Source of the DNA: Treponema sp.
GTDB lineage: Bacteria; Spirochaetota; Spirochaetia; Treponematales; Treponemataceae
Direction: 5' to 3'
Length of the DNA: 64,000 nt
Assembly: GCA_017963165.1 (NCBI GenBank)
Contig: JAGCTZ010000161.1
Span: forward strand, 1 to 64,000
The notes under the pieces are model-generated. The model was not told the DNA's origin. It searched no databases and saw only the letters and a program-made list of their open reading frames with translations. This document shows, piece by piece, positions 53,688 through 63,514 of this stretch; position 1 is the first letter of the stretch, and each line of letters opens with the position of its first letter. The translations under genes were made by a program, and so were the position numbers.

Positions 53688-54497
53688 ATGTTTGACCAGA
53701 TTCTTTCACAGGCTCCAGTTTATCTCTTGATTTTTGTAAGATGCTTCGCTCTTATAATGACGCTTCCGCTTTTTTCTACAAGAGCAGTTTCTAGAATTGC
53801 AAAAATTGCGTTTGCCGGCTACATGGCTTTTTTCCTTTTAGGTACAGCAGACCTTTCTGAGTATACAGTTTTCTTAGGCTCTGATGGAGCATTTTCTTTA
53901 TATTTTATAATGCTGCTTGCAGGCGAAGCGTTAATAGGAATTATCATTGGCTTTTATATCACAATAATTTTTGCAGCGTTTAGTACAGCAGGACAGTTCA
54001 CAGCTTTTCAGATGGGTTTTAGTGCGGCCAGTACATATGATGCAATGGCGCAGGTAGAAAACCCGCTTATGGGTCAATTCTTCAACTTTATTGCAATGCT
54101 TGTTTTTATGCAGAATCAATGGTTCCAGCGATTGTTTCTGGGAGGTCTTACTTCGAGCTTTAAAGCTTTGACTGCAATTTCTGTAGTAAATAGCGGTGAA
54201 ACAATAATTACATTTATGCTTAAAGGGCTTACTAAACTTTTTGCTGATGCTCTTATAATTGCGCTTCCGATTATGGGAACGCTTCTTTTAATAACAATCT
54301 GTACGGGACTCCTTTCAAAGGCAGCTCCACAGATGAACCTTCTGTCAGAAGGTTTCCCGGTGATGATTCTTACAGCCTTTTTATTGATTATGCTGCTTAT
54401 TCCGTCGATGACAGACTTTTTCGTTCGTTCATTTGCAGGTGGATTTAAGGCGCTGGAAGATTTATTCACAAATATTGGTGGTGGAGGTTTGAGATAA
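53688..54497 (+). CDS. fliR: Flagellar export gate protein FliR
   Basis: A 269-residue membrane protein with about six helices. F-V-R-C-F-A-L-I-M-T-L-P-L-F-S and the mid-region G-F-S-A-A-S-T-Y-D-A match FliR. An AAAAGGATTTTCAA site precedes the ATG. flhB begins immediately after its stop. Confidence 0.94.
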   Translation: MFDQILSQAPVYLLIFVRCFALIMTLPLFSTRAVSRIAKIAFAGYMAFFLLGTADLSEYTVFLGSDGAFSLYFIMLLAGEALIGIIIGFYITIIFAAFSTAGQFTAFQMGFSAASTYDAMAQVENPLMGQFFNFIAMLVFMQNQWFQRLFLGGLTSSFKALTAISVVNSGETIITFMLKGLTKLFADALIIALPIMGTLLLITICTGLLSKAAPQMNLLSEGFPVMILTAFLLIMLLIPSMTDFFVRSFAGGFKALEDLFTNIGGGGLR

Positions 54498-55568
54498 TTG
54501 GCTGCAGAAGATGAAGGCAGAACAGAAGAACCGTCGGAACACAGGCTTGAACAGGCACGCAAAGAAGGTCGTGTCGCCAAAAGTCAGGAAATATCCAGCG
54601 CGTTAGTAATGCTTTTTGGTGTAATAGTTTTAATCATCCTCGGCAAATGGCTCTTATCTCAATGTATATCTATATATAATTATTATTTTTCCCGCTGCAG
54701 TTCTCCTGATGTAAGGGATGCAAGTCTTTTTACTGCTTTTCTTATGACTTTCTTAAAAATGATTGCACCTGTTGCCGGTGTTGCAGTTGTAGCAGCTTTT
54801 GTAGGAAATATAATTCAAACACGAGGTTTTATTTTCAGCTGGAAACCGATTGAACCGGACCTTAAAAAAATCCTTCCAAAATTTGGTGAATATTTTAGAA
54901 AAACTCTTTTTTCGGGAAAAGGTCTTTTTAATATTGCAAAGTCAATCGGTAAGGTTACTTTGATTGTTCTTGTCGGATATCTTGTAATAAGAAAAAATAT
55001 TTTTGTTCTAATAGAAATTGTCAGCAACGGACAGATTCTTTCTGCAGTTGGAAAAATTGCATCTATCGGTGCAACAATCCTAATAATTGTAGCAGTCCTG
55101 TTTCTTGCAATTTCAATTCCTGATTATTTTGTCCAGAGACACGAACATCGTGAAGGCTTAAAAATGACAAAGCAGGAAGTTAAGCAGGAGTATAAGGAAC
55201 TCGAAGGTGATCCGGAAGTAAAAGCAAGGCTTCAGCAGATGCAGCGCCAGCTTCTTGCACAGAATATTCCAAGAGCTGTTGCAGAAGCAGATGTTGTTGT
55301 TACAAACCCTACGCATTTTGCTGTTGTATTAAAATACGAAGAAAATGTTGATGAAGCTCCTAGGGTTACTGCAAAAGGCGAAGATCAAACAGCTTTGTAT
55401 ATAAGACGACTTGCAACCGAAAACGGAATTCCAATTCAGGAAGATCGTCCTCTTGCACGTTCTCTATATACAGATGTGAAAATTGGTGATATAATACCTA
55501 GTATATATTGGAAAGCTATTTCCGTTATATATAGTCATATATTAAATAACTCAAAAACCAAAAGTTAG
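54498..55568 (+). CDS. flhB: Flagellar export protein FlhB
   Basis: A 356-residue export-apparatus protein that switches substrate class. Starts with TTG (54498) directly at the fliR stop; E-D-E-G-R-T-E-E-P-S-E-H-R-L-E-Q-A-R-K-E-G is the standard N-terminus, so the start is sound. Four membrane helices, then the cytoplasmic autocleavage motif N-P-T-H at residues 270-273. Confidence 0.96.
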   Translation: MAAEDEGRTEEPSEHRLEQARKEGRVAKSQEISSALVMLFGVIVLIILGKWLLSQCISIYNYYFSRCSSPDVRDASLFTAFLMTFLKMIAPVAGVAVVAAFVGNIIQTRGFIFSWKPIEPDLKKILPKFGEYFRKTLFSGKGLFNIAKSIGKVTLIVLVGYLVIRKNIFVLIEIVSNGQILSAVGKIASIGATILIIVAVLFLAISIPDYFVQRHEHREGLKMTKQEVKQEYKELEGDPEVKARLQQMQRQLLAQNIPRAVAEADVVVTNPTHFAVVLKYEENVDEAPRVTAKGEDQTALYIRRLATENGIPIQEDRPLARSLYTDVKIGDIIPSIYWKAISVIYSHILNNSKTKS

Positions 55569-55589
55569 TAGATTGCTGGGTGGGGACTG

Positions 55590-57722
55590 ATGGCAAACGA
55601 AGGTCGTGGAAAAGTATTAAATTTCATAGCACATAATTATGTCGCTGTTGCGGCAGTGCTCGTTATTTTTCTTCTCTTTATTCCAATTCCAAAAGTAATA
55701 ATTGACCTCTGTATGATTTTGAATCTTGCTTTTGCAATCATAATCATGCTTGCTGTTCTTTCTACACCTCGTGCTTCCGATTTTCAGACATTCCCAAGAA
55801 TAATTCTTTTTCAGACAATGTTTGGACTTGGAATAAACATTGCTTCTACAAGACTTATCCTTAGTGCAAAAACTGTAGCCTCTGGAATATCAAGTGAACA
55901 GAGTGCAATGGTCCAGGCCTTTGCTAATATTGTTGCTGGAAATAACATTGTAATTGGTTTTGTAATCTTTATTATTCTTATAGTTGTTCAGGTTCTTGTT
56001 GTTACAAAGGGTGCCGGTCGTGTATCAGAAGTTGCAGCACGCTTTTCTTTGGACTCAATGACACAAAAGTTCTTTGATGTAGATAACAGACTTAACAGCG
56101 GAGTTATTGACGATCAGGAAGCCTTACGTCTTAAGGATGCAATCCGTAAGGAAATTGACTTTTATTCTAACATGGACGGTTCTTCTAAGTTTGTTTCTGG
56201 AAACGTAAAGGCCGGTATTTTTATTACTGCAATAAACCTTATTGGTGGATTTATTGTAGGAATGAATTTTAATAACATGTCTTTTTCCGATGCGCTTAAA
56301 ACATATTCCATTCTTACGATTGGTGATGGACTTATGTCACAGCTGCCTTCTATCATCATTTCTTTTGCAACCGGTTTGCTCGTTACTGGTACAAAATCTG
56401 ATGAAGAGCTTGGCGAACAGATTAGACAGGATTTTACAAAAGACGGATATCAATATCAGATTGTCGGTGCAATTCTTATTATAACGGGAATTGCATTACG
56501 TGCAGGAACTCAATGGCTTCTTCTTCCTGTTGGTATATTCTTTATTTTCATTGGAATAAGAATGGCAAGTCGTCAGGCAAAACAGAAGGAAAAAATCAGA
56601 CAGCAGGAAGAGCAGCAGAAAGCAACAAATCAGTCTGGTGCTTCTTCTCCTGATTCAGAAAAAATTGCCCTTATTGATAATCTTTCACTCGAACTTGGAT
56701 ATGCACTCATTCCTCTTGTCAGCAAAGAAAAAGGTGCCGAGCTTCTTGAACGAATTACGCGAATACGAAATGAAGCAAAACTTGATATGGGATTTTTGAT
56801 TCCAAAAATTCACATTCAGGATAATATGACTCTTGATCCGAATGACTACAGCTTTAAGATTAAAGGAATCGAAGCTGGTCATGCAAATATAAAGCTTGGT
56901 TATTACATGTGTATGGATACAGGCTCCGTAATAAAACCGCTTAAAGGTGAACGGACAAAGGATCCTGCATTTGGAATGGACGCAATCTGGCTGCCAGAGG
57001 ATCAGCGTGCAGAAGCAGAAGAAGCTGGTTATGTAGTTGTAGACCCACCCACCATTATTGCAACTCATATCACCGAGCTTATTCGTGCAAATGCCGCAAA
57101 GATGCTTGGACGACAGGAAGTTTCTTCGATCATGGATACAGTCAAAGAAAAGAATCCTGTGCTTGTTGACGAAGTTCTTAACACTGCCAAGCTTACATAC
57201 GGACAGATTCAAAAGGTTCTTCAAAATCTGCTCGAAGAAAATGTTTCAATCAGAGATATTGTTACAATTCTCGAAACTCTTGCAAACTATGCAAATATCT
57301 CTAAAAATCCGTGGGACCTTACAGAAAAAGTCCGCGAAGCACTTGGAACACAAATCTGTCTTCAATATGCAGATCCTGGAGACAAGAAAATCCGCGTGAT
57401 TCAGCTTTCTGAAGGCTTTACAGAACTTCTGCATGAAAATGCAATCTACCCACCGGATGGTTCTAAGCCTCAGGTTGCTCTTGATCCTGTAGACAGAAGA
57501 AAGTGGCTTAATTCTGTAAGTTCAACTCTTGCCCGTGTAAGAGATAAGGGGTATCAGCCTATTATCATGTGCAGCCAGATTGTAAGACAATTAGTAAAAT
57601 CTTCAATCGAACGTGAAATGCCGGGTGTAGTTGTAATTTCAGAAATGGAGCTTATGGCAGCTGGAAGAAATGTATCCGTAGAAGTTATTGATAAAATTGA
57701 AGATATGGAAGAGGTGGCATAA
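55590..57722 (+). CDS. flhA: Flagellar export protein FlhA
   Basis: A 710-residue export-apparatus ring protein. About eight N-terminal helices, the cytoplasmic FHIPEP loop (around R-L-N-S-G-V and K-F-V-S-G-N), then a large cytoplasmic domain (about 350-710). GGGTGGGGACTG precedes the ATG. Confidence 0.97.
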   Translation: MANEGRGKVLNFIAHNYVAVAAVLVIFLLFIPIPKVIIDLCMILNLAFAIIIMLAVLSTPRASDFQTFPRIILFQTMFGLGINIASTRLILSAKTVASGISSEQSAMVQAFANIVAGNNIVIGFVIFIILIVVQVLVVTKGAGRVSEVAARFSLDSMTQKFFDVDNRLNSGVIDDQEALRLKDAIRKEIDFYSNMDGSSKFVSGNVKAGIFITAINLIGGFIVGMNFNNMSFSDALKTYSILTIGDGLMSQLPSIIISFATGLLVTGTKSDEELGEQIRQDFTKDGYQYQIVGAILIITGIALRAGTQWLLLPVGIFFIFIGIRMASRQAKQKEKIRQQEEQQKATNQSGASSPDSEKIALIDNLSLELGYALIPLVSKEKGAELLERITRIRNEAKLDMGFLIPKIHIQDNMTLDPNDYSFKIKGIEAGHANIKLGYYMCMDTGSVIKPLKGERTKDPAFGMDAIWLPEDQRAEAEEAGYVVVDPPTIIATHITELIRANAAKMLGRQEVSSIMDTVKEKNPVLVDEVLNTAKLTYGQIQKVLQNLLEENVSIRDIVTILETLANYANISKNPWDLTEKVREALGTQICLQYADPGDKKIRVIQLSEGFTELLHENAIYPPDGSKPQVALDPVDRRKWLNSVSSTLARVRDKGYQPIIMCSQIVRQLVKSSIEREMPGVVVISEMELMAAGRNVSVEVIDKIEDMEEVA

Positions 57723-57725
57723 AAA

Positions 57726-58961
57726 ATGTCGTTGGAAAGTGGAATCAAGCAGACAATTGAAGGAGACACTCTCGAAGAATGCAAAAGAAAACTAAGGGAA
57801 AAATACGGTGACGATTATACAATCGAAAACCGTGAATCAATTTTTAAACCCAGTGGTTTTCTTGGCCTCAGACAAAAAGAAGTTCAGCGTGTAACTTATA
57901 CTGTAATTCATAAAAAAGCTTACGACAATTCTTCATATATTTCTGCAAGAGACCGCGAAAAAGAAGAAAAAGAACTTGAAAGAAATAAACAGGCAATTCT
58001 TCAGAACAGTAATAATCTTATATTAAATTCAACTCTCAATACGCTTGCCTCAAAAGTAGAAGAAATGAATAAGCAGATCTCTTCTATGTCTTCTACAATG
58101 GTTGCTAATTCAAGCGAAGGTCATGAAACAATCAGACAGATAGAAGAACTGCTTGAACAGAATGAGTTTACACTTTCATATATCCGCATGATAGAAGATA
58201 AAATCCGTACACAATTTTCGCTTGATGAACTAGACGATTTTAATCTTGTAGAAAGGTATGTTGTAGACTGGATTGGAGAATCAATTTCTATTTCGCCGGA
58301 AAAGGCATTTCGTCCGCCACATGTTGTCATAATTATAGGACCTACAGGTGTTGGAAAAACGACTACACTTGCAAAGCTAGCTGCAAATACAATTCTTGAT
58401 GCTAAAAACAAAAATCTTTCAAGACCGGCTTTATGTATTTTTACGATTGACTCAATGCGTGTTGGTGCTCTGGAACAGCTTAGCCGATACGGAGACGCAA
58501 TGGACCAGAAGGTTCTTAAAGCCGAAACTGCAGATGATGTAAAGGAAATTTACGAAGAGTACAAGGAACATGTAGATTATATTTTTGTTGATACAGGTGG
58601 TTACAGTCCTAATGATGCAACTCATATCGGCATGATGAAAAATGTTTTAGATGTAAATATGAATCCCGATGTTTACCTGACTGTTACTGCTTCTACAAAA
58701 GCAAGTGATTTACAGACAATATTCAGAAATTATGAACCACTTGGTTATGATTCTGTAATTGTTACTAAGTGTGATGAAACAAAAGTATTTGGAAACATAA
58801 TCAGTGTTTTGTGGGATAAGCATAAATCAATTTCGTATATAACAGACGGGCAGCGGGTTCCAAGAAATATCCGCAAAGCAACAGTAATTGATATTCTTAA
58901 AAATCTTAATGGTTTTAATATTGATAGAGTTCATATAGAAAATAAATTTGGAGAAAAATAA
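57726..58961 (+). CDS. flhF: Flagellar SRP-like GTPase FlhF
   Basis: A 411-residue SRP-type GTPase that sets flagellar number and place. The P-loop G-P-T-G-V-G-K-T-T-T-L-A-K-L and D-T-G-G-Y (G3) are clear. The first 60 residues, with S-G-F-L-G-L-R-Q-K-E-V-Q-R-V-T-Y, resemble a Jag-N module; a coiled coil (about 75-135) follows before the N and G domains. GAGGTGGCATAAAA precedes the ATG. Confidence 0.94.
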   Translation: MSLESGIKQTIEGDTLEECKRKLREKYGDDYTIENRESIFKPSGFLGLRQKEVQRVTYTVIHKKAYDNSSYISARDREKEEKELERNKQAILQNSNNLILNSTLNTLASKVEEMNKQISSMSSTMVANSSEGHETIRQIEELLEQNEFTLSYIRMIEDKIRTQFSLDELDDFNLVERYVVDWIGESISISPEKAFRPPHVVIIIGPTGVGKTTTLAKLAANTILDAKNKNLSRPALCIFTIDSMRVGALEQLSRYGDAMDQKVLKAETADDVKEIYEEYKEHVDYIFVDTGGYSPNDATHIGMMKNVLDVNMNPDVYLTVTASTKASDLQTIFRNYEPLGYDSVIVTKCDETKVFGNIISVLWDKHKSISYITDGQRVPRNIRKATVIDILKNLNGFNIDRVHIENKFGEK

Positions 58962-58962
58962 T

Positions 58963-59886
58963 ATGGAAGAACAGGCTGAAGAATTAAGGGCATTAATGAA
59001 GGATGATGTTGTGACTGGCGAAGGAGATATGCCGGATACTGATGGTGTTGTAAAAACAACTCAGGTAAAGCGAAACCGCAATACACGAATTATTGCAATT
59101 ACAAGTGGTAAGGGCGGTGTAGGTAAAACTAACTTTGCAGTTAATATGGCAATTGCTTATGCCCAGCTTGGAAAAAAGGTTATTCTGATTGACGGTGACC
59201 TTGGAATGGCAAACGTAAATGTTCTTCTTAATATTGTTCCTCAGTATAATATGATGCACGTAATAAACAAGAAAAAGACGATGAAGGAAATCGTAATGGA
59301 TACCGAATTCGGAATTAAGTTTATTGCAGGTGCAAACGGATTTTCTAAAATTGCAAACCTTTCTGTAGACGAACTCGATTATTTTGCAGGACAGTTTGCA
59401 TCACTTGGAAATGCAGATATTATTATCATAGATACAGGTGCCGGTATTGCAAATAATGTACTTCAGTTTGTTGCCGCTGCCGATGAAGTTTTTGTAGTAA
59501 CAACTCCAGAGCCTACAGCAATTACAGACGCATACGGAATCATAAAAATAATTACAACAGAAATTGTAGATCATACTGTAGATATTAAATTAATTGTAAA
59601 CCGTGTACATTCTGCAGACGAAGGAAAACGTATTTCTGAAAGAATCATTACTATCGTAGGACAGTTCCTTGGATACAAGGTTGAATATCTTGGTTTTGTT
59701 TATGAGGATCCTGTAGTTCAGGCAAGCGTAATCAGACAGAAGCCGTTTATTGTTGTAAATCCAACTTCTAAACCTGCAGTCTGCCTTAAACATATTGTCG
59801 GAAAAATAGAAAAAACTGAGCCTGAATATAATGAAGGAGTTTCCAGCTTTATTAAAAAATTCCTTGGACGAAAGTCTAAAATATAG
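58963..59886 (+). CDS. flhG: MinD-like ATPase FlhG (YlxH)
   Basis: A 307-residue ParA/MinD ATPase that stimulates FlhF. The deviant Walker A T-S-G-K-G-G-V-G-K-T-N is near residues 48-58; I-D-G-D-L-G-M-A-N-V-N-V-L-L follows. An N-terminal acidic helix before it probably contacts FlhF. ATG 58963 follows TTTGGAGAAAAAT. Just after the FlhF stop. Confidence 0.95.
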   Translation: MEEQAEELRALMKDDVVTGEGDMPDTDGVVKTTQVKRNRNTRIIAITSGKGGVGKTNFAVNMAIAYAQLGKKVILIDGDLGMANVNVLLNIVPQYNMMHVINKKKTMKEIVMDTEFGIKFIAGANGFSKIANLSVDELDYFAGQFASLGNADIIIIDTGAGIANNVLQFVAAADEVFVVTTPEPTAITDAYGIIKIITTEIVDHTVDIKLIVNRVHSADEGKRISERIITIVGQFLGYKVEYLGFVYEDPVVQASVIRQKPFIVVNPTSKPAVCLKHIVGKIEKTEPEYNEGVSSFIKKFLGRKSKI

Positions 59887-59944
59887 GAAGTGGACGTTAA
59901 AAAACATCAAAACGTGTCAAAAAACGTCATAAATTAAAAAATAC

Positions 59945-59973
59945 TGTATTTTTTTAAAAATATGGTGTATAAT
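59945..59973 (+). promoter_or_regulatory. Possible internal promoter of the fla operon
   Basis: TATAAT (59968-59973) with weak -35 sequence TGTATT (59945-59950). The 115-base gap after flhG also holds three ACGT motifs (59894, 59912, 59924), the first and last as the inverted pair GACGTT/AACGTC. It could let the sigma28 gene be driven separately. Confidence 0.4.
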
Positions 59974-60001
59974 TTTAGAATAAGTTTTATTGGGAGGTAA
60001 A

Positions 60002-60748
60002 ATGAAGAACATAAAGTTTGTTGCTATATGTGCCGCATCTGGTTTCGTTTTATCTCTTATCTGTGGTTTTTTTTCTAAATCGGGCTTCGGAAGAATTTTT
60101 TTAATAGCACTCCTTTTTGGCGTGATATTCGGTGGACTTTCCTTTGGTATTTCATTGATATATGACAAATTTCTTAATGTAGAAGCCTCCGGTGTAGAGA
60201 ACTCCGCAGGGGCAGAAGGTTTTTCCGTAACTCCAGAGAAAAAAAATCTGGGGCAGCATGTTAACATAATAATTCAGGAAGAACCTCTTGAACCGAGCGG
60301 AAATACAAATCATTATGATGTTGGTGAAAATCATCAGATGCTGAATGAATCTGATTATAAGAATAAAGAAACAAAAGAGGACAAAAAAGAACCTGAAGAA
60401 AAAATTGTTCCGAAGGATGAATTTGTTCCTATACGTAATTTAGAAACTGTGAAAAACTTTTCGGGTAATGAATCTACAACTCCTGTAGAAGCAGAACACC
60501 GGCGGGAAGTAATAGCAGCACAGGAAGCAAAAAAGAGCGGGGATCTTGATGTGCTTCCTGATATGACAGAATTCAAAATTGCTTCTTCTTCAGAAAATGG
60601 AGAGGATGATACTGTTGAACTGTCAGATTCTGATGAATCAAGTTTTGTACATTCTGTAACTGATTATAAAAGTTCAGATGGAACGGAAATAAAGGATGCT
60701 TCGCTTATGGCGAAGGCAATTAGTTCAATATTAGCAGAAGAAACTTAA
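60002..60748 (+). CDS. Conserved fla-operon membrane protein of unknown function
   Basis: A 248-residue protein with two membrane helices in the first 60 residues (A-S-G-F-V-L-S-L-I-C-G-F-F and I-F-L-I-A-L-L-F-G-V-I-F-G-G), then a long charged, low-complexity cytoplasmic tail. The position between flhG and the sigma28 gene matches an unnamed gene of the treponemal fla operon. GGGAGGTAAA precedes the ATG. Confidence 0.82.
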   Translation: MKNIKFVAICAASGFVLSLICGFFSKSGFGRIFLIALLFGVIFGGLSFGISLIYDKFLNVEASGVENSAGAEGFSVTPEKKNLGQHVNIIIQEEPLEPSGNTNHYDVGENHQMLNESDYKNKETKEDKKEPEEKIVPKDEFVPIRNLETVKNFSGNESTTPVEAEHRREVIAAQEAKKSGDLDVLPDMTEFKIASSSENGEDDTVELSDSDESSFVHSVTDYKSSDGTEIKDASLMAKAISSILAEET

Positions 60749-60760
60749 AGGGTGAGGATT

Positions 60761-61543
60761 ATGCCGATTAACGACGAACAGGAAGAAGACGATCTCTGGG
60801 AAGAATACAAAAAAACAAAGTCTCCAGCAATCAGAGATAAATTCATACGACAGTATATGCCTCTCGTAAAATATGTAGCCGGAAAGGTTGCAGTCGGAAT
60901 GCCTAATAGTGTTGAATTTTATGACCTTGTCGGATATGGACAGTTCGGGCTTCTTGATGCAATAAGTAAATATGATACGTCAAAGAATGTTAAATTCAAA
61001 ACGTATGCCGTTACAAGAATCCGCGGTGCTATTTTTGATGAACTGCGTCAGATGGACTGGGTTCCTCGTTCTGTTAGACAGAAGAGCCGTGAAATTGAAG
61101 ATGCAATTGTTTCTCTTGAATCACGCCTTGGACGCCCTGCAAGCGATTCCGAAATTGCCGATTCACTGAACATGACAGAGGATGAATATCATCGTACTAT
61201 CATGAAGATTTCGGGTACAAGCATTCTTTCTTTAAATGATGTATGGTATGCCGGAGATGATAATGACAATATGTCAATAGGAAATAATATAGAATCTCCT
61301 GCAAGCCTTAATCCAGATGTTATTGCCGAACGTGAAGAAATAAGAAAAGTAATTGCTCAGGCTATAAGCGAATTACCAGAAAAAGAAAAAATGGTAATTG
61401 TTCTTTACTACCATGAAGATTTAACATTTAAGGAAATTGGAGAGGTTCTTGAAGTAAGTGAATCACGTATTTCACAGCTTCATACAAAGGCAAATCTGCG
61501 CCTGCGTGCTAAGCTTACAAACCTGCGCAAAGGAATAATCTGA
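60761..61543 (+). CDS. fliA: Flagellar sigma factor sigma28 (FliA/WhiG)
   Basis: A 260-residue sigma factor. Regions 2 (D-L-V-G-Y-G-Q-F-G-L-L-D-A-I and K-F-K-T-Y-A-V-T-R-I-R-G-A-I-F-D-E-L-R), 3 and 4 (E-I-G-E-V-L-E-V-S-E-S-R-I-S-Q-L-H) are full. It should direct late flagellar and chemotaxis genes. ATG 60761 follows GGGTGAGGATT. The FliA/WhiG name is by family; no FlgM is in the window. Confidence 0.95.
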   Translation: MPINDEQEEDDLWEEYKKTKSPAIRDKFIRQYMPLVKYVAGKVAVGMPNSVEFYDLVGYGQFGLLDAISKYDTSKNVKFKTYAVTRIRGAIFDELRQMDWVPRSVRQKSREIEDAIVSLESRLGRPASDSEIADSLNMTEDEYHRTIMKISGTSILSLNDVWYAGDDNDNMSIGNNIESPASLNPDVIAEREEIRKVIAQAISELPEKEKMVIVLYYHEDLTFKEIGEVLEVSESRISQLHTKANLRLRAKLTNLRKGII

Positions 61544-61546
61544 TAA

Positions 61547-63514
61547 ATGGTTGGTCTTGATATAATCCGTGAAGAAATGCGTAAACGTCTCGAACAAGAC
61601 AAAGCGCTTCATATGGTCGAAGTTAACGCAGATACCATTGAAGAAGCTCTTCAGGATGCTTCGGTTCAGCTTGATTCTAAAATATCAAATCTTCAATACG
61701 AAATTATGGAAAGAGGAAGCGACGGCTTTCTTGGAATGGGCAAAAAACCCTGGAAGCTTCGTATTTATCAGGATCCTTCTACAATCAAAAAAGTTCAAAA
61801 GCTTGCTTCGGATGGTCTTTTTTCAGAAGATGGCATGGACGAAGAAGCTCAAATCAAAGACAGAGACGGACTTTTTTACGTTCATCATTTTGGTTCAGAC
61901 ATCATGCTCAAGGTTATTCCCCCTGTTGGAAAAGGCATGCCCGTTGAATTCAAAGATGTTATGCAGGAAATCAACAGACCAGATACGCTTGAAGTTGATG
62001 AATCACTTGTTAAGAAATATGTTAAGCAGGGAACCGAAAGTGAATATTGCATAGTTGGTGCCTATAAGCATGTTCCTGCCGGCGATGTTCTTATTTCTGT
62101 AGAAAGCACAAAAGATGAAATGAAGGCTTCTATTGTTGTTACACCACCAGCTATGAGTGGTGCCGAAGCTTCTTCAGAATCTATTAAACGTGCTCTTAGT
62201 GCTCAGGGTGTTATTGAACAATGTTATGATGAAGCAAAAATCAACGAGTTTGTTGATAATCCTGTTTATAATATTCCTTTTGAAGTTGCAAGTGCAATTC
62301 TGCCTGTTGACGGAAAGGATGCTTACCTTCTTTACAACTTTGAAACAGATGTTCGTCGCCTTAAAGCTAAGGTTTCTGAAACTGGTCAGATTAACTACAA
62401 GGAACTCAATCAGATTCAGAACGTTATTGCAGACCAGCCGCTTGCTACAAAAATGCAGCCTGAACGAGGTCGTGGTGGTAAAACAATTTTCGGACGTTAT
62501 CTCGAAGCCAAAAACGGAAAAGATATTCAGGTTACTCTTGGCGAAAACGTACACTTTGATAGGGATGGCGTAACAATCAAGGCTTCTATCGATGGTGAAG
62601 TAATGCTTGTAAACGGTAAGATTACTGTAGAACCTGTTAAGTATCTTGATGCCGTTAATGTTAAGACTGGTGACATTAAGTTTGTTGGTACAGTAATTAT
62701 TAAGGGCTCAGTAGAAGAAGGCTATAAGGTAGAGGCAACTAACATCGAAGTAAACGGTATTGTTGATAAATCTGTTCTTGAGGCAACTGGAAATATTATT
62801 GTTCGTCAGGGTGTTTTTGGAAAAGGCGAAGGCTTCATAAAGGCTGGAAAATCTTTGTGGGCTAAGTTTATTAACGATACAACTGTCGAAGTAGAAGAAA
62901 ATGTAATTGTTTCTGACTCTATTGTAAATTCAAATATTACTGCCATGAAGAATATTGTTCTGCGCGGTAAAAAGGCACAGATTATTGGTGGACATCTGCT
63001 TGCAACAGAAGAGATTTGCGCGCGAAAGGTTGGTTCGCCTGGTGGTGGTACAGAAACTATTCTGGAAGTTGGTATTGATCCGCGCGCGAAAAAGCGTCTT
63101 CTTGAACTTCAGAAAAAACAGACAGACAGTACAAGAGATTACGAAAATAACGAGCTTGATATTCAGAATCTTGAGCAGCAGAAAAAGCTTAGAAAAAGGC
63201 TTCCTCAGGAAAAGGAAGAAAAACTTGCTTCTCTCAAGCAGCGTAATAAACTTATCGGCGAAGAGCTTGAAGATATGACAGAAGAAATTGATAAGATTCA
63301 GGCACACTTGAGGGAGCTTAAGGCAGTTGGAAAAGTTAAGGTCGAAGAAACTGTATATGCCGGTGTAAAAATCTATGTACGCGATGTTTTGGACGAAGTA
63401 AAGATGGATACAAAGCATGTTACATTCTACTACGACAAGAGCTTTAGCAAGCGTGGGGATTACGAACCGCCTTCTTTAGTGGAGGAACAACCGGATGGGT
63501 ATACAGCCGATTGA
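61547..63514 (+). CDS. FapA (DUF342) protein with Jag-N domain
   Basis: A 655-residue cytoplasmic protein of the FapA/DUF342 family. The N-terminal 75 residues resemble the Jag-N module (E-R-G-S-D-G-F-L-G-M-G-K-K-P-W-K-L-R-I-Y); the middle forms a beta-helix-like set of V-x-I-x-G-x-V/V-N-G-x-I repeats (about 330-500); a coiled coil follows (about 510-600). In Vibrio FapA influences flagellar placement and phosphotransferase signalling; a flagellar role here is from operon position. Overlaps the next gene by 20 bases. Confidence 0.85.
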   Translation: MVGLDIIREEMRKRLEQDKALHMVEVNADTIEEALQDASVQLDSKISNLQYEIMERGSDGFLGMGKKPWKLRIYQDPSTIKKVQKLASDGLFSEDGMDEEAQIKDRDGLFYVHHFGSDIMLKVIPPVGKGMPVEFKDVMQEINRPDTLEVDESLVKKYVKQGTESEYCIVGAYKHVPAGDVLISVESTKDEMKASIVVTPPAMSGAEASSESIKRALSAQGVIEQCYDEAKINEFVDNPVYNIPFEVASAILPVDGKDAYLLYNFETDVRRLKAKVSETGQINYKELNQIQNVIADQPLATKMQPERGRGGKTIFGRYLEAKNGKDIQVTLGENVHFDRDGVTIKASIDGEVMLVNGKITVEPVKYLDAVNVKTGDIKFVGTVIIKGSVEEGYKVEATNIEVNGIVDKSVLEATGNIIVRQGVFGKGEGFIKAGKSLWAKFINDTTVEVEENVIVSDSIVNSNITAMKNIVLRGKKAQIIGGHLLATEEICARKVGSPGGGTETILEVGIDPRAKKRLLELQKKQTDSTRDYENNELDIQNLEQQKKLRKRLPQEKEEKLASLKQRNKLIGEELEDMTEEIDKIQAHLRELKAVGKVKVEETVYAGVKIYVRDVLDEVKMDTKHVTFYYDKSFSKRGDYEPPSLVEEQPDGYTAD

